From: Ophioderma brevispina
Lineage: Eukaryota; Echinodermata; Ophiuroidea; Amphilepidida; Ophiodermatidae
Length of the DNA: 64,000 nucleotides
Assembly: GCA_023653785.1 (NCBI GenBank)
Contig: JAMKCH010051437.1
Span: 1-64,000 of the forward strand
Direction: 5' to 3'
A program made the translations under genes and the position numbers. This document shows positions 1-18,863 of this stretch, piece by piece. Position 1 is the first letter of the stretch, and the number at the start of each line of letters is the position of its first letter. Below the pieces are notes generated by a model that searched no databases, was not told the origin of the DNA, and saw nothing but the letters and a program-made list of their open reading frames with translations.

Positions 1-2323
1 CTCATGAAAATAAAGCAATTTCATGTGATTGTGTAAGAAAAAAATGTAGTCTCTCTTTCTTGATCTCTTTAAATTGGTAAAAAATGTCAAAACAAAACTC
101 ACATTTTTGCTGCATATACCACTTTAAAGCACCTTAAACTCCATCAAGCATGGTATAATCCTGTAGAAAAATTTTTATTTGCTTTTAAAAGGACACCAAT
201 CACATGCTGATTGGAGGCTTTTCTTCAACCCGTTTATCCTTAAAACATTGTTTGTAGTCAAAGCGCGGCCATTGTTGGCCGCCATCTTGGATTTAGAGGT
301 TATCCTCAAAAACGTTGAATCAGCAAGGCAATTTGCATCAACTGAAATCAAACATTTAATTATTTAGTGATCAGAAATTGTCATATAGCATTTTATATGG
401 GTATTGAACCAACATTGTTTTTCATGTGTTTAAGAAAATGTGCAAAAATGGCATTTTTTGTGATTAAGACCCCATTCATTCTTATAACTATAACTTTCAA
501 GTTAACTTTGCTATGATCCTGTGCTTTTCACACAAACTGCATATTATATGAGTGAAAATTCCTGAGAAAGTCTTGATCGCAAGTATGAAGACCAATTTGA
601 TATATGGGAGGAGAATCGTATTTCTTTTTCCGCAATCAATTTTTTTGAAAAAAAGAGCAAAAATATGCCTTTGTTGCCCCAAACGGTGTGTAGATAACAA
701 CGAAACCCAAAAAAGTGGGTGTCATCATGTAAGATTAATTCAATTATCTCAATATGACACAAAACTCAAGGTGATTGGGCGGCTCACATAGGACATTACC
801 CGCAAAATATACTGTCGTTACCCAAACGGCAGCCATTTTGGCCGCCATCTTGGATTTCGAGGCGACCGCAACCACAATTTAATTGGCAACACCTCTGGAT
901 TAATGTGTATGATAATAAAAACTACCAAAAAATCAAGTGTGCTTATTTGTAGTGATCTGGCAGGGAACTCAAAAACTAAGTCATTATAGTTGGGATTTGG
1001 CCTTCGCTTACACAAACATCATGTGCATTGCTTTGTTTGCTTCAAGTTTTCTTTAATAAGTTTCAAGACTAGACGTGTGCTTACAAATCATCTTACAGCA
1101 ATCGGAATTAGTATCATCTTTAGAGATGTCTGGTGAAGGGTTGCATTTTAGAATTGAAATTCTTGAACTTAGTGATTAGATTTAGAAGGTCATGATAATC
1201 CATGAATATACTAGCAACATAAACATTATAAATAGGCCAAAATCGTGTGTATCAGCGCGTACCCATGGGGGCGCGTGGGGGGGGGGGGGGGGGGGCGCCT
1301 CCCCCGATAAACAGGAAAGAAACCAAATCAGGAAAAATGAAGAAAGAAAAAAAAAGAGAAAAACTGGAAAATAAAAATCGATTCTAGTTAAGCTTGTTTT
1401 ACCTTTTGCACCTTTAATAAAGGTTGTGTAAATTGTCATTATACCTCCGGGATTTGTAGACAATCTGAATATCTCTTTCATAAAACAATGTTAGCTATAG
1501 GTATAGTTTATACGCTTTTTTGTTGCACCCCATAATGGCGAATCAAGGGGCGTCTGACCCTAGCCCCTTACTGAAAAAAAATCGACTGTGAAACTTACTT
1601 ACCATAGGGAATTCTCTAACCTATATTAATTTGGTAAAATTTTCTGCGCGACGTGCAGTAAAGTGGTTGTAAACCTGACTTCAGAGTCAGACATGACCTT
1701 TGATTGAGAATTTTCAATACCTAGAATCCCCCCAGAATTTCACTTTTGCCTCCCAAAAATTTTACTTTTTACCTCCGTTTTCCCCCAGAAAAAGAGGTTT
1801 GGCGCCGCCACTGATTTTGATTTACCTTCATTCACTATGGATGTCATGTTAAGGCTTTAGGGCCTATGTCACACATAATATTAACAATTTAAAAAAATGA
1901 AGTCAGAACATCCTGGTGCTCATCGTCATTTCAATGAATACATTAAAAAATATTCAGAAACGTGTCTTTATTGAACTAGGTAGTGTGATGAGCACATGAT
2001 CCATTGGCTATTTCTTCTGACTTTGAACATTTTGTGTCTTTGCATAGACGGAAGTCCCACGCGACGGAGGGCATTCTATTCTACTTTTTTGACAAAGTGA
2101 ATGTCCCGTGTAAGGCAAAAAGAAGTTTGTCTCAGAAGAAATGTGAAAAAAAAATGCAAATGCGAAATGCACCCTTTTTTAGAAAAATGTTAAGTCGAAA
2201 TGCGGGATTTAAAAAAAAAAAATCTTTATAGCATTTTTGACCCACTAAGCGGCCGAATTTTCATTTTTTTTCTGAAAATAAAGTATCTTTCAAGTGAGCA
2301 AAAACCTTAAAAAAATAATGCGC
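1..2323. repeat. Upstream flank or first Abi intron; degenerate dispersed repeats
   Basis: Two related stretches, about 250-375 and 828-1000, share ggccgccatcttggattt and adjoining text, so this looks like diverged copies of one repeat. A 19-base G tract lies at 1277-1295. No exon with Abi N-terminal sequence (MAELQMLLEEEIPSGKRAL-like) was found. Confidence 0.4.
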
Positions 2324-2656
2324 TAAGGCGACAAAAAAAACCCTGTTTTATGGGCGAGCGGACCTTTCGAGTAGGGTCGGTCGGTCGGGCGAATTTTTCT
2401 TTTTTTTTCTTTTTTTTTCTTTTCTGGAGCTCAAAATTGGCCTAAAATGGCCCCAAAATCTGAAAAATCAAGAGAAAAAATTTAAAATTTTTACAAATTT
2501 TCTTTAAAATATTTGCCAAAATTGATAAATTTAGGCTAAAAACAGGCTGATTTTACCTGATTTTTGGAAAAAACTAAAAAAAAAAAATCTGCAAAACTGA
2601 AAAATCAGGGTCGGTCGGGCCCGTAAAACAGTTTTTTTTATTTTCGTCGCCTAAAG
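2324..2656 (+). mobile_element. TIR element, copy 1 of an inverted pair
   Basis: About 333 bp, bounded by related inverted ends of roughly 30-35 bases: ctaaggcgac...ccctgtttta on the left, and the complement of cccgtaaaacag...gtcgcctaaag on the right. The interior has ggtcggtcgggc blocks at both sides and an A/T-rich core. It has no coding capacity, so it looks like a non-autonomous DNA transposon (MITE). The target duplication is not clear. Confidence 0.7.
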
Positions 2657-2959
2657 GACCAATTTTCAACAAAATGTGCGCGATGTCTTCTGAGACCAAC
2701 TTTTTTCTCTCTCTCTCTCTCGGCCTAATTCACTCTCAAGAAATGCAAACACACCCGACTTTTGTCATGCAACATGCATATTGTATTTCCACCCTTTTTT
2801 TAAAGTTGATTCGAAATGCTTTCGCCAAATTGTTATACACGGATACCAACTATATCACATTTGGTCTCTCGTTTAGCAACATTTTATGGAGGTTGCAACC
2901 CCCAGTTTGTTACACGTTTTACAGAAAATGGCGAGGTTGTATTGCTGCCCATGCCTCTG

Positions 2960-4460
2960 CATTATTATTTATGATGAACCATTAGAATTTCAAATCATTT
3001 CTATCAACTTTGTGTGAGAAAAAATGTGTCTTGAAACTGGAATATTGCAAGGGTTCCACACTTCGCGCGGGAGGGGTGCTCCTCCATCACCTACCAATTA
3101 TATCATTAAAAAAAATCTGCGCTTTAGGCGATGAAAATAAAAAACCCTGTTTTACGGGCCCGACCGACCCTGATTTTTCTGTTTTGCAGATTTTTTTTTT
3201 TTTTTTAGTTTTTCCAAAAATCATGTAAAATCAGCCTGTTTTTAGCCCAAACTTTATCAATTTTGGCAATTTTTTTAAAGAAAATTGTAAACATTTTTAT
3301 TTTTTTCTCTTGATTTTTCAGATTTTGGGGCTATTTTAGGCCAATTTTGAGCTCCCGAAAAGAAAAAAAAAAAATTTGCCCGACCGTCCGACCCTACTCG
3401 AAAGGTCCACTCGCCCGTAAAACAGGGTTTTCTTTTTTCGTCGCCTTGCCTGTCTTAATTTTTAATACCCTTGGTCATGCCTCTAAGCATTTCTATTTCA
3501 CATTTGCGTTTCAAAATTGTTTTACCAACTTTAAAGGGGAAATGTGTCTTGGAAAGCGAATACTGTATTGATCCGCGCTTCACATCTCAAATTTGAGATG
3601 TGAACTCTCGCCACGAACACTTGGACACATGCTTCATTCAAAACAAAACATTATGCATTAGTTAAGATTTTACGGCTGTTGCTCATACCTTGAAGCAATA
3701 TTACTTGTTATATACCATTTTCAAGTTAATTTCCCCATCAGCCTGTGATGAGTAATGTGTGTCGGAAAGAGAATATAGCAAGGGTTTCGAGCTGTGTACA
3801 GGATGGGGACACCCCTCCCGCACCCACCCTTCCATATCTTTTATTCGAAAAAAAAAACATAGCACCGCCAATAGTTGGCTCGGGCTCCGGGGTATCCGGG
3901 ATAAATGAAAACTCAGGCCCCTGGAGTCCATTTCCCCAAACTCGTGCGTAACCCAACGTGTATACTAACTCATGCGTACATGTATGTCCTACATAACAGA
4001 CCTTTCCATACCAGTTAAACATGGTTTGGACAAATTGGTCCACTCAGGCATGACATATAGTATGTACGTAGATTTATATTTACGAAGGAGTTTCGGGAAC
4101 GGACTCCGGGTTTCAGAAAATTGCCTCCGAAGGCGGCGATGCGCGAAAAAAATGCCATGTAACCCACACAAGGTAACCTCTAAACGTCTACTATTTTAGG
4201 CCTTTGAGTACTCTCGTCCAAAGGCCTCTCACAGACCAGGACAAGGGAAAATGCCCCTTTTACCCTCCCATGTCACCGATCTATCCTGATTTTAAGACCG
4301 TTGTCCATACCTATGAAATTTATTATATATTTATCCCAGATTATCTATGTTATGAACCACTTTGAAATTGCAAATTATTTTTTGTCAAAAAGGAATCATA
4401 CAAGGTTTTCACTCTCCCTTGTGCGGAAGGGGGAACACCCCCCGCACGTATGGCTACGGC
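2960..4460 (+). repeat. Degenerate direct repeats between MITEs
   Basis: Similar text recurs at about 2975-3090, 3745-3830 and 4350-4450: gaaccatt-ttgaaattt-caaat, then gaaa-ggaata-gcaaggg-tt, then gggga-cacccc-cccgcac. These look like old copies of one repeat, with the 3123-3447 element inserted among them. A perfect 26-bp palindrome built on ttcacatctcaaa lies at 3579-3604. Confidence 0.4.
3123..3447 (-). mobile_element. TIR element, copy 2, opposite orientation to 2324-2656
   Basis: This matches the reverse complement of the 2324-2656 element over almost its full length, including the gcccgaccgaccctgattttt block, the A/T core and both terminal inverted repeats. The two copies are separated by about 470 bp and together form a large inverted repeat. 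The divergence between them is visible but modest. Confidence 0.7.
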
Positions 4461-4782
4461 CATATCTTCACTTTTATACGCATTGGTCGGGGCTCCCCTT
4501 TAAGTGCGGATGCATTTGGGTCCCCCATTTTATCAGGTAGGGCCTGAGGGATACTAGGGACATTTTTGCATCAGGGCTACTGCTCGTAAGTATATATATT
4601 TAAACAAATTCAAAAATAATGACGCATTCGTGTAAAATGTGCTTTAAAAACCCTAGAACAGCGAAGCCCAGACGACGACGCCATTGGACACCCCCGGACC
4701 CGTACCGATTTTTCCTTGGGGGGGTCAGCCTAGATCATGGCGCCCCCGGTGACAAAATCCTGGGTACGCCTATGTGTATATC

Positions 4783-5015
4783 CAGTGGCGTATACCCAGA
4801 GTGGGGGTTGGGTGGCAGGGGGAAGCTGCCCCCCCTCCCTTGTGGGGAATCTTGCCACCCCCTCCCCCTGAAAATTAGTGAGTTTCTGCAAACATGCCAA
4901 TTTACAGTGAAAACAACATAGGCCTATACTATATTAACAAATTTTAATATGCTTTCCCGCTGAAAATATATGTGCCCCCCCCACCTTTGCCCCCTGAAAA
5001 CTGGTTACGCCACTG
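4783..5015. mobile_element. 233-bp MITE with CAGTGGCGTA termini
   Basis: The left end is cagtggcgtatacccag and the right end is the inverse, ctggttacgccactg. The interior carries C- and G-rich blocks. Related single ends occur at 32728 (cagtggcgtagccagg) and 46335 (cagtggcgtaccgact). No clear target duplication is visible. Confidence 0.7.
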
Positions 5016-5044
5016 TAGGCCTATATCATGTAGAATATCTCATG

Positions 5045-5210
5045 TTTAAAGGCAAGAAAATAAAAAAAAAAGGTTTGTCTCAGCTTCCCGCTTGCATAGG
5101 TGTAAGAAGAATTTCATTTTACCATATTTCTTTCAGGTTTTCAATAGATTTTTAACAATTTTTTTCAGAACTGGTCAAGAAAAAAATTTTGGCCGCAAAG
5201 TGACCATATG
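5045..5210 (+). repeat. Dispersed repeat, copy also at 13163-13310
   Basis: Shared landmarks in both copies: gtttgtctcagc, cattttacc, aggttttca and gtcaag-a-aa-aattttggcc. The second copy lies in the Abi 3' flank. Family unknown. Confidence 0.5.
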
Positions 5211-5609
5211 GAACTCTTGCCCCAATGTCATATCTAATAACATTATCTTTTACATATTTCCCTACTTAAAACCACACTCTGAATTTCCACATTCTCAAAG
5301 TATACTCGTAGAATAGAATCTACCATTTTCTGAGTACAAACATTGATTAAATTTATAATCCTATAATTTAGAATGTAAATATCAACTACACAAAACCAAA
5401 ACTCAAATTTCAGCACTGTAATTCAATAATAAATTTAAAAATTATATTAAAAACATGATTCATTCATGATTGAACGTGCAATTCCTTTTAAAGGAATTTT
5501 TATTCAATAAATGCCCAGATAGCACTTATCAGCATTAAAAATATTGTAATTGCCGATAAGTGCTGCTCAGATGGGTTATTAGGGTTAATGCAGTTGCAAA
5601 GGTTTATAA

Positions 5610-10163
<4,554 letters not shown>

Positions 10164-10295
10164 CACCTCCACCACCACCACCACCACCTGCTGCTGATCT
10201 TGGTTACATGGATGATAATCAAGCCATGCCACCTCCACCAGTATTCCTCCAAGAAGAGGAACCAGAATGGATACCCCCTAATTATGTAGAAAAGG
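10164..10295 (+). CDS. Abi: Abi, polyproline/acidic exon before the SH3 domain; GC donor
   Basis: Acceptor ttcttgattacag. The first two bases complete the split codon left by the previous exon (t + ca = Ser), restoring MSPPPPPPPAADLGYMDDNQ, followed by a second PPPP run and EEEPEWIPPNYVEK. The EWIPPNYVEK segment is the well-conserved linker just before the SH3 domain (DPAWAPKNYIEK in human Abi1). The only donor that keeps the frame with the SH3 exon is GCAAGT at 10296-10301, giving a GC-AG intron; the nearby GT dinucleotides would shift the frame. If the intron is retained, the frame reads on for GKFDQ and stops at 10310-10312. Confidence 0.92.
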
Positions 10296-10301
10296 GCAAG
10301 T
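10296..10301 (+). promoter_or_regulatory. Non-canonical GC splice donor (gcaagt) of the last Abi intron
   Basis: The sequence after the last coding base is gcaagt, which fits the strong consensus seen at GC-AG introns. The matching acceptor is at 12635. Frame and protein conservation across the junction (NYVEK-V-VAIYDY) support this choice over the GT dinucleotides at 10286 and 10300. Confidence 0.85.
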
Positions 10302-12799
<2,498 letters not shown>

Positions 12800-14900
12800 A
12801 CCACTGTAGAATTTGGTAAAAGGGCCATTCTAGAGCTGCCATCAGCAATGCTTGCAGTCATTGAACAAGAAGATGTAGTGTTGTCTGTGTTTGGAAACAT
12901 TGTTAGTGGGATCTAGAAGGAAACTCTTCCACACCTTCCTTTACAGACAGTTTCACAGAACAATTGTAATGTATGGCTGATTTACATAATCTCAGAAACT
13001 CTCTGCAGATGGTAAGAACAAATTGTACTTACAAAACATTGTAGAGTAGAATTTGCTGAGACAAATATAGCTGAAGAGATGAGAAGCAAAGCTATACTGT
13101 TAACGGCTTGACTGCCTTTGCTGGCAATAATTTGGCCACACAATGACATTTGTGAGTGCTTACGCCAAGAAAAGAAGAAAGTTTGTCTCAGCGTACTGTT
13201 CGCATGTGCAAAATTCACATTTTACCGCATTTTCGAGGTTTTCAAGAAATTTATAATTTTTGGTTCTTGTTCTGATCAAGGATGAAAAGGAAAATTTGGC
13301 CAGATGTGGCTGAAAAAGTTGTCTAAAAATGCAATAAAAAGAATTTCTGCATAGCGCATAGCGGCTTAGGGTTTTGAGCTAAATGAAGCTGAGACTTTTT
13401 TTTGGCCTTAAGTTTTCTATGGCTTGTGTTTCCTGCAAATCAGGGAATTTTGCCAGATTGTGTTTCAATTCAAGACCAAACAAGAAAAATATTCCATTGC
13501 AAACAGCTCACATCACAACTTTCAGGGTTTGATAAATGTCATTAATTAATAGCTTCTTGATCATAAATGAAGCCAAAATCGAAAATTCCCCAAAGTTAGA
13601 TTCCATTTTGTTCAAGATATATAGAATACATTGTTTAAAGTTTGTTAAAATTGGTCGATTTAAATTTAGGCAAAAATTTATGTAAATTTAACAAATTGGA
13701 GCAAAAATTGATTGCATGACATGGTCATTCAGCACTCTGTCAGGCATTTAGACAAACCAGTACCATACCAGACCCTACATACTGTAATCAATACATTGGT
13801 TACTTTCTTCCCATCTCTCTAGGTATATTTATCTCAGGAATTTGTAATCATTTTCTTGTGTACATATATACACACTGGATTGGCTCAGGAAATGTTTGTA
13901 TTGTTTTTGTATGCAAGTTTACCCCCGTGCATGTTCTTTTCTTGGGCCATTCCTGTGTAAATACTTATTTTCCACATAACTCAATTTATCAGGGAAACAG
14001 TAAAATAATTTTAGTAGTTGTATGTGATAGGCTACATATCATTGTATTTTCTGAGCGACAAGAAGTCATTGCAATTTGAAAGGGCAATCTTCAATTTTGT
14101 TTTGTGGCATACATGTAGTAACCCAAATTAAACTTTCTGAAAGGTCACTTATCCAGTTGCTTAGAGTTATTAATTATCAAAACATAGTTATCCTGAGCAT
14201 AATAGTAAATGTATCATGCATGCATTAGATGAAATGCAAGATTTTAAGTTAATCCATGTACTCTGTGTATTGTGTAATCCTATAAAGAATGGGCCCGTAG
14301 GAGTGTAGTTTGGATTTCATGGGGATCAATAAACAAGTGGGAAGGCTTATTAAAATGTTGTAAGCAGAATAAAAATAAGAAACTATGATTAAAATTAGAG
14401 TGTAAAATGATTATTGATCCATTACTTGTGTTCATACTGTAATAAGTTCTATATTGAATGCAAGAATTTGACTTTTTTGGGAGAGTGCATATATTTTTTT
14501 TTTTTTTATCTTGTGAAATGAGTGCTGGTAATCATCATTGAAGGTGTAATCAGTAGTATCTGACTTATTTTGCAGTTTTTAATTTATTACATTTACACAT
14601 TTATTATTCAATTTAAACTCACTATAATAATTCTTCCTTTATGCTTGTCTATAAATGAGTCTTGTCTGGATATTGTTTATTTTCAGTAATTGACAAAAAT
14701 GAAAAAAAAATGAATGCATCTGCGTCAATATGACAATCTTATAAGTGATGCAGGCTATTGCTTGAATCATGCTATTATTTACAGTTAAACAGAAAAAATG
14801 CAGTTAAATGAAGCAATGTAAGTCATTACCTAATTACTCAGTTTTTACACAGAACTAGTGATTGGTCATCTTTTTATATGTATGTCACACTTCTGACGAC
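12800..14900 (+). other. Abi 3' UTR and downstream flank (end undetermined)
   Basis: Downstream of the stop codon the sequence is AT-rich. AATAAA hexamers occur at 13333, 14328 and 14368, so the 3' UTR could be about 0.5 kb or about 1.6 kb. A diverged dispersed repeat lies at 13163-13310 (also at 5045-5210). Which poly(A) site is used cannot be told from sequence alone. Confidence 0.45.
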
Positions 14901-15469
14901 GACCGTTTCGGCAGTGTTGTTGAGACATTTTGGTTGATCAACTTGTGTCGTTTTCACATTGAAATGTCACACACCTAAAGAAATGATTGTTGTTCTGGGC
15001 AAAACAACATGACACTTGTAATCACACCTTAATTACGATATCAAGGTAATGCATAAATAACTCAAAGTTAAGTAAAAATGCTGGTATCATAACTTAATCA
15101 GGGATGTAAATTTTCAGGCAATTTCCTGAATTCAGGCATTCCGTTACTTCAACTTTCTGCAATTTCATATGTTTTTCAGCCTGTTTTGGATTCTTTTAGC
15201 CCAAATTCACACTTTTTTCAGGCCATTCTGGCTGTACACTTCAGGCCCTCTTACATACATTGTGTACCTGCCTAATAATAAAGCTTTAAAGTATACATTT
15301 ACAGGAATGTAAATGTAGAAGTGACTTGAATTTTTCAGTGTATGAGGAAAAAAACATTCAAAAAAATCAAATTTTTCATGTCAAAAATTTAAAAATGCTT
15401 TAAATTAGGATATGAAAACATGCTGTATTAGTTGTTGTAATCTAGATACATTACTCTGAGGCTTTCTCA

Positions 15470-15760
15470 TTTTTCCCCTGGTGACTTCAACCAGAAAAGG
15501 GATTTTGCTATAGCAGATTCTTTTGTTAGTGTGTCTGGTGTCCGTCTCCACAAGGAAGTTGCTGTGCTGCTCACATCCATCCAATTTATTGCATCAAAGG
15601 ACCTTAGTGAACAACCCAAAAGATTGATGGCATCCTATAAATGTAACAAGTTTTATTAGGAACTTCATTAATCTTTTGGTTTGTTCCCTTAGGAGGTAAC
15701 ACTCCATTTGGTGTGACATACAGATCTGGAGGTCAATGGTCATATCTCTGATAATTTATT
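15470..15760 (+). repeat. Copy of the 6480-6850 dispersed repeat
   Basis: It shares gggattttgctatagcagattct, split here by small differences, then ctccacaaggaagttgctgt and ggtcatatctctga with the intronic copy. No coding content. Confidence 0.5.
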
Positions 15761-16148
15761 TTCAATTTTTATTTGTCAACAAATCCAGAATTACACTTAG
15801 TGTTTAGCTTTCATCATCATGGGATGATGACTTGACCACAGCTGATCTGGTTCACTGATTTTCCTGCAGAACTTGATGGGATTCTCTTTCCTCTAACAAA
15901 AAAAACAAATGTGAAGAAACATGGTGTGATAGGCAGTACACAATTTCTCTCATCTACTTTTGTAAAACAGAACCTGTTAGCAAAATATCATTGTCGGCTC
16001 AGTAAGCAGCGGCCTTTTATCAAATGCGTGCATTTTTACTTTGATACCAAAATATGTGCCACTTCATTCTGATTAGAACTGAGACTATAAACCTCACTGG
16101 TCTCAGGTTAGTGAATGCATTTAGTGGTGTATGAATTCAACACTTACA

Positions 16149-16427
16149 CTATACTCTGTAAACCTAGAAGTACAAAGTAAATTAATCGATTCTCTGCGTA
16201 GCATTAACATGCCTTACTACCAAACGCGCTTATACATGCTTAGGCGCAGTCTAAATCCATGAATCGCATGCGATTTAAGACACAGCGCATGATGTACGAA
16301 CAAAACAAATCTCTTACACTAATACACAAAAATACTGGTCTTATAAGTCGACATACCAGGCATTCCTTGTGAGACTTGTGTGGGAGTTTATTGATTACTT
16401 TGTACTTCTAGATTTATGGAGTATAGA
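16149..16427. mobile_element. MITE with CTATACTC...GAGTATAG ends
   Basis: The left end reads ctatactctgtaaacctaga then agtacaaagtaa; the right end is its inverse (ttactttgtacttctagatt, gagtatag). A second member lies at 24966-25215 and shares the internal acattccttgtgagacttgt. Non-coding. Confidence 0.75.
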
Positions 16428-17051
16428 GTAGTGTCATCTGCCAGTGCTAGTTTTAGTCATCAGGAATACAATAGCATTTTGACAGATGATGATGGCAAAT
16501 CCATACAAAGAATATTTCAACAAATTGTTGAATGCTACACTTACTATTTCTTTCTTTCTTTTATATAAAAATTGTTATATAGTTTTATTTATAAAGTATA
16601 TTATTTACCAAACAAGTTAATTTTCTCTATCTATCAAGGCAGATACTTTAAAATGCTGCTAATTGCTTGTGTATGTAATGCTCTTACCTTGGTTTTGTAG
16701 CTTGAGGCATAACATTTTAGTATTTGAGTAACCATATGTATTTATTGTAATTTGTTTTAATCTCTTGTAATTACCCATCACAATTGCATTTGACAGAGTA
16801 ATTCCATTTTGTTAAAGGTATATTTTTTTTCAAAATACCTTTTTTACATTAAATGTTAAGAGCAAGTACAATGTAGGATGGTCCAATTGCCTCTTTGCAT
16901 ATTTAATAACAAGAAAATGTTGAATAAGGCCGCATATTAATAATTTTTTTAATGAGAACCATCATCATTGTTGGCGTGCACAATATGCATGCACATTAGC
17001 TGCATGAAAGCTGTGACATTTTTTCTTAGTTCAGGCCGGACAAAGTATAAA

Positions 17052-17625
17052 AATCACACCACTAAATAACTCCACATACTAGTGTACAAAATGACCTCAT
17101 CAAACATTTTATTGGCCATAAAGCAACTGATTATTTAAAACTGGATTTTTTGGACAGATAAGGACCACGTACACCTCTTCAACAAAAATGAAAAAAGTCA
17201 TTTGATGAAGGCTGATTTTTTGAGCTACAGAGATTGAAGATTTGCATGTTTTCAACATGTCCACGCCTACTTTGAAATTTTACTAGAAGTTAGAATTGTA
17301 GTTTCCCCAAAAGCCTCAGAAATTATACAAAAATGGCACAGACAAACTCTTTACCACCAAAATGGTTTGTTGCTAGTCCAAACATCGCAGGCCTCGGTTG
17401 GGCCTGCGATTTTCAGCCCATACTCGGCCTCGCAGGTTTTCTCCGGGTACTCCAGTTTGTTCCTGTATCTTTGTGACACTGAAGTGACACGATTGTGTTG
17501 TGTCGTTATATACAACTTCTCAACATTAACGACTCCTCATTTAGCGAAAGGGTCAGATTTTGGACACCAACACTGTTTTGGTTCTGACGTCGTCTGCAAC
17601 ACGGAGTTTATTTAGTGGTGTGGTT
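17052..17625. mobile_element. MITE with AAxCACACCACTAAATAA ends
   Basis: The left terminus is aatcacaccactaaataact; the right terminus is the inverse of aaccacaccactaaataaac. The 574-bp interior has no similarity between its halves. The target duplication is not evident. Confidence 0.6.
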
Positions 17626-18863
17626 CTTACTGGTATCCATGTAGCAGGTATCATATAGTCACTCTTGGAGTACACATGCACAACCTACATGTACTTTACC
17701 ATAGTTAGGAATCGGAATCTCGCTGTGTACAATGTTATTTTTTATGAAATTCATGGAAGTCAAATTGCAATCAAGTTTTACAGCATAGTAAATTTGGATT
17801 ATTTGAAATTGTTTGGATCATAACTCATGACTAATGCCAGATTCGTTGTTTTTCAATCCCCATAATGCACTGTGACCCTTGCTGAGAAACTCTTAGGAAG
17901 TTTTAAAGAGCTTCCCGCATGTTTCTCTTTCCCCATGAATCGAGCTTAATGAGATCCAGAAAACGGCCACTGTATATGATGGGGATTTGGGAATGGTGGG
18001 ATTTAACAAAAAACATATTAATTGTTAGCTTCCTTGAATTTTCTGAGACATGGAACCATCAGTTTGATTCACAGCTCTTTTGGTTTCACCATGGATATTC
18101 GAGTCCCATTCATTCCTGTCCAAAATGGGCCAAGAGATGAAAAAGTCCATTTTCTCCTCAAAGGAAAATCTCAGGACCTTAAGATAACATCTGCTTGAAA
18201 GATCCATCATATCTCCTACCCGATTCAATCATTGATTGTTGAAATGAGGGTATTTATCGCACACTATTTTCGGAGTGGACACTGGTCGTGAGGACTAGTG
18301 GACCATGGAGGTCAGAGCACTGTTCAGTAAGGTGTGCCCTTGTAAGACTACGGTTAAAATTGGTTTGTTGGATCAAAAATACGTTTAAATGTTTAACCTT
18401 TTTTGTAATCCTACAGAATTTTATATTGGTATTGAAAGCAACCATGATTTTCAAACCAGATATTGCCATCATCTCAGTCTTTAGTGGGACAACTGTAGAA
18501 ACGGTCCGCAAAAAAAACACCCATTTGAGAGAGCGCGGACTTGCCTCTGTTTACCTGTTATTTACTGCTGTGATTCCTTATCGCAAAGGGTTTTGTTGTA
18601 TTTTACATTAACTTCTTTTGGTAGTGTTTTGTGACTTCTTTCCCTATGTTAGTCAAATTGAAAAGAACAGCAAGTTATTAAAACAAATTCAAAAAAACAA
18701 CTTGCCTTAGTTTCATTTTACTTTTACATGTAATGTGATAGAGGTATTGTTCTTTTTTTAAATTCAATTCAAAGTTCCATCTTTTTCCAGTTAATAGAAT
18801 GTGTCACAAAAGAATTTGAGTATTCCTTTTTTTGAAAAGGGGGGGGGGCCATTAACTGGGGAT
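17626..18863. other. No recognised feature
   Basis: Unremarkable AT-rich sequence. Open frames here (for example on the + strand at 18288-18611) have no recognisable protein features. A G-run lies just before the next element. Confidence 0.4.

Noticed and set aside
1182..1481. Open frame with a proline run on the minus strand
   Set aside because: The proline run comes from a G homopolymer; the rest has no family features.
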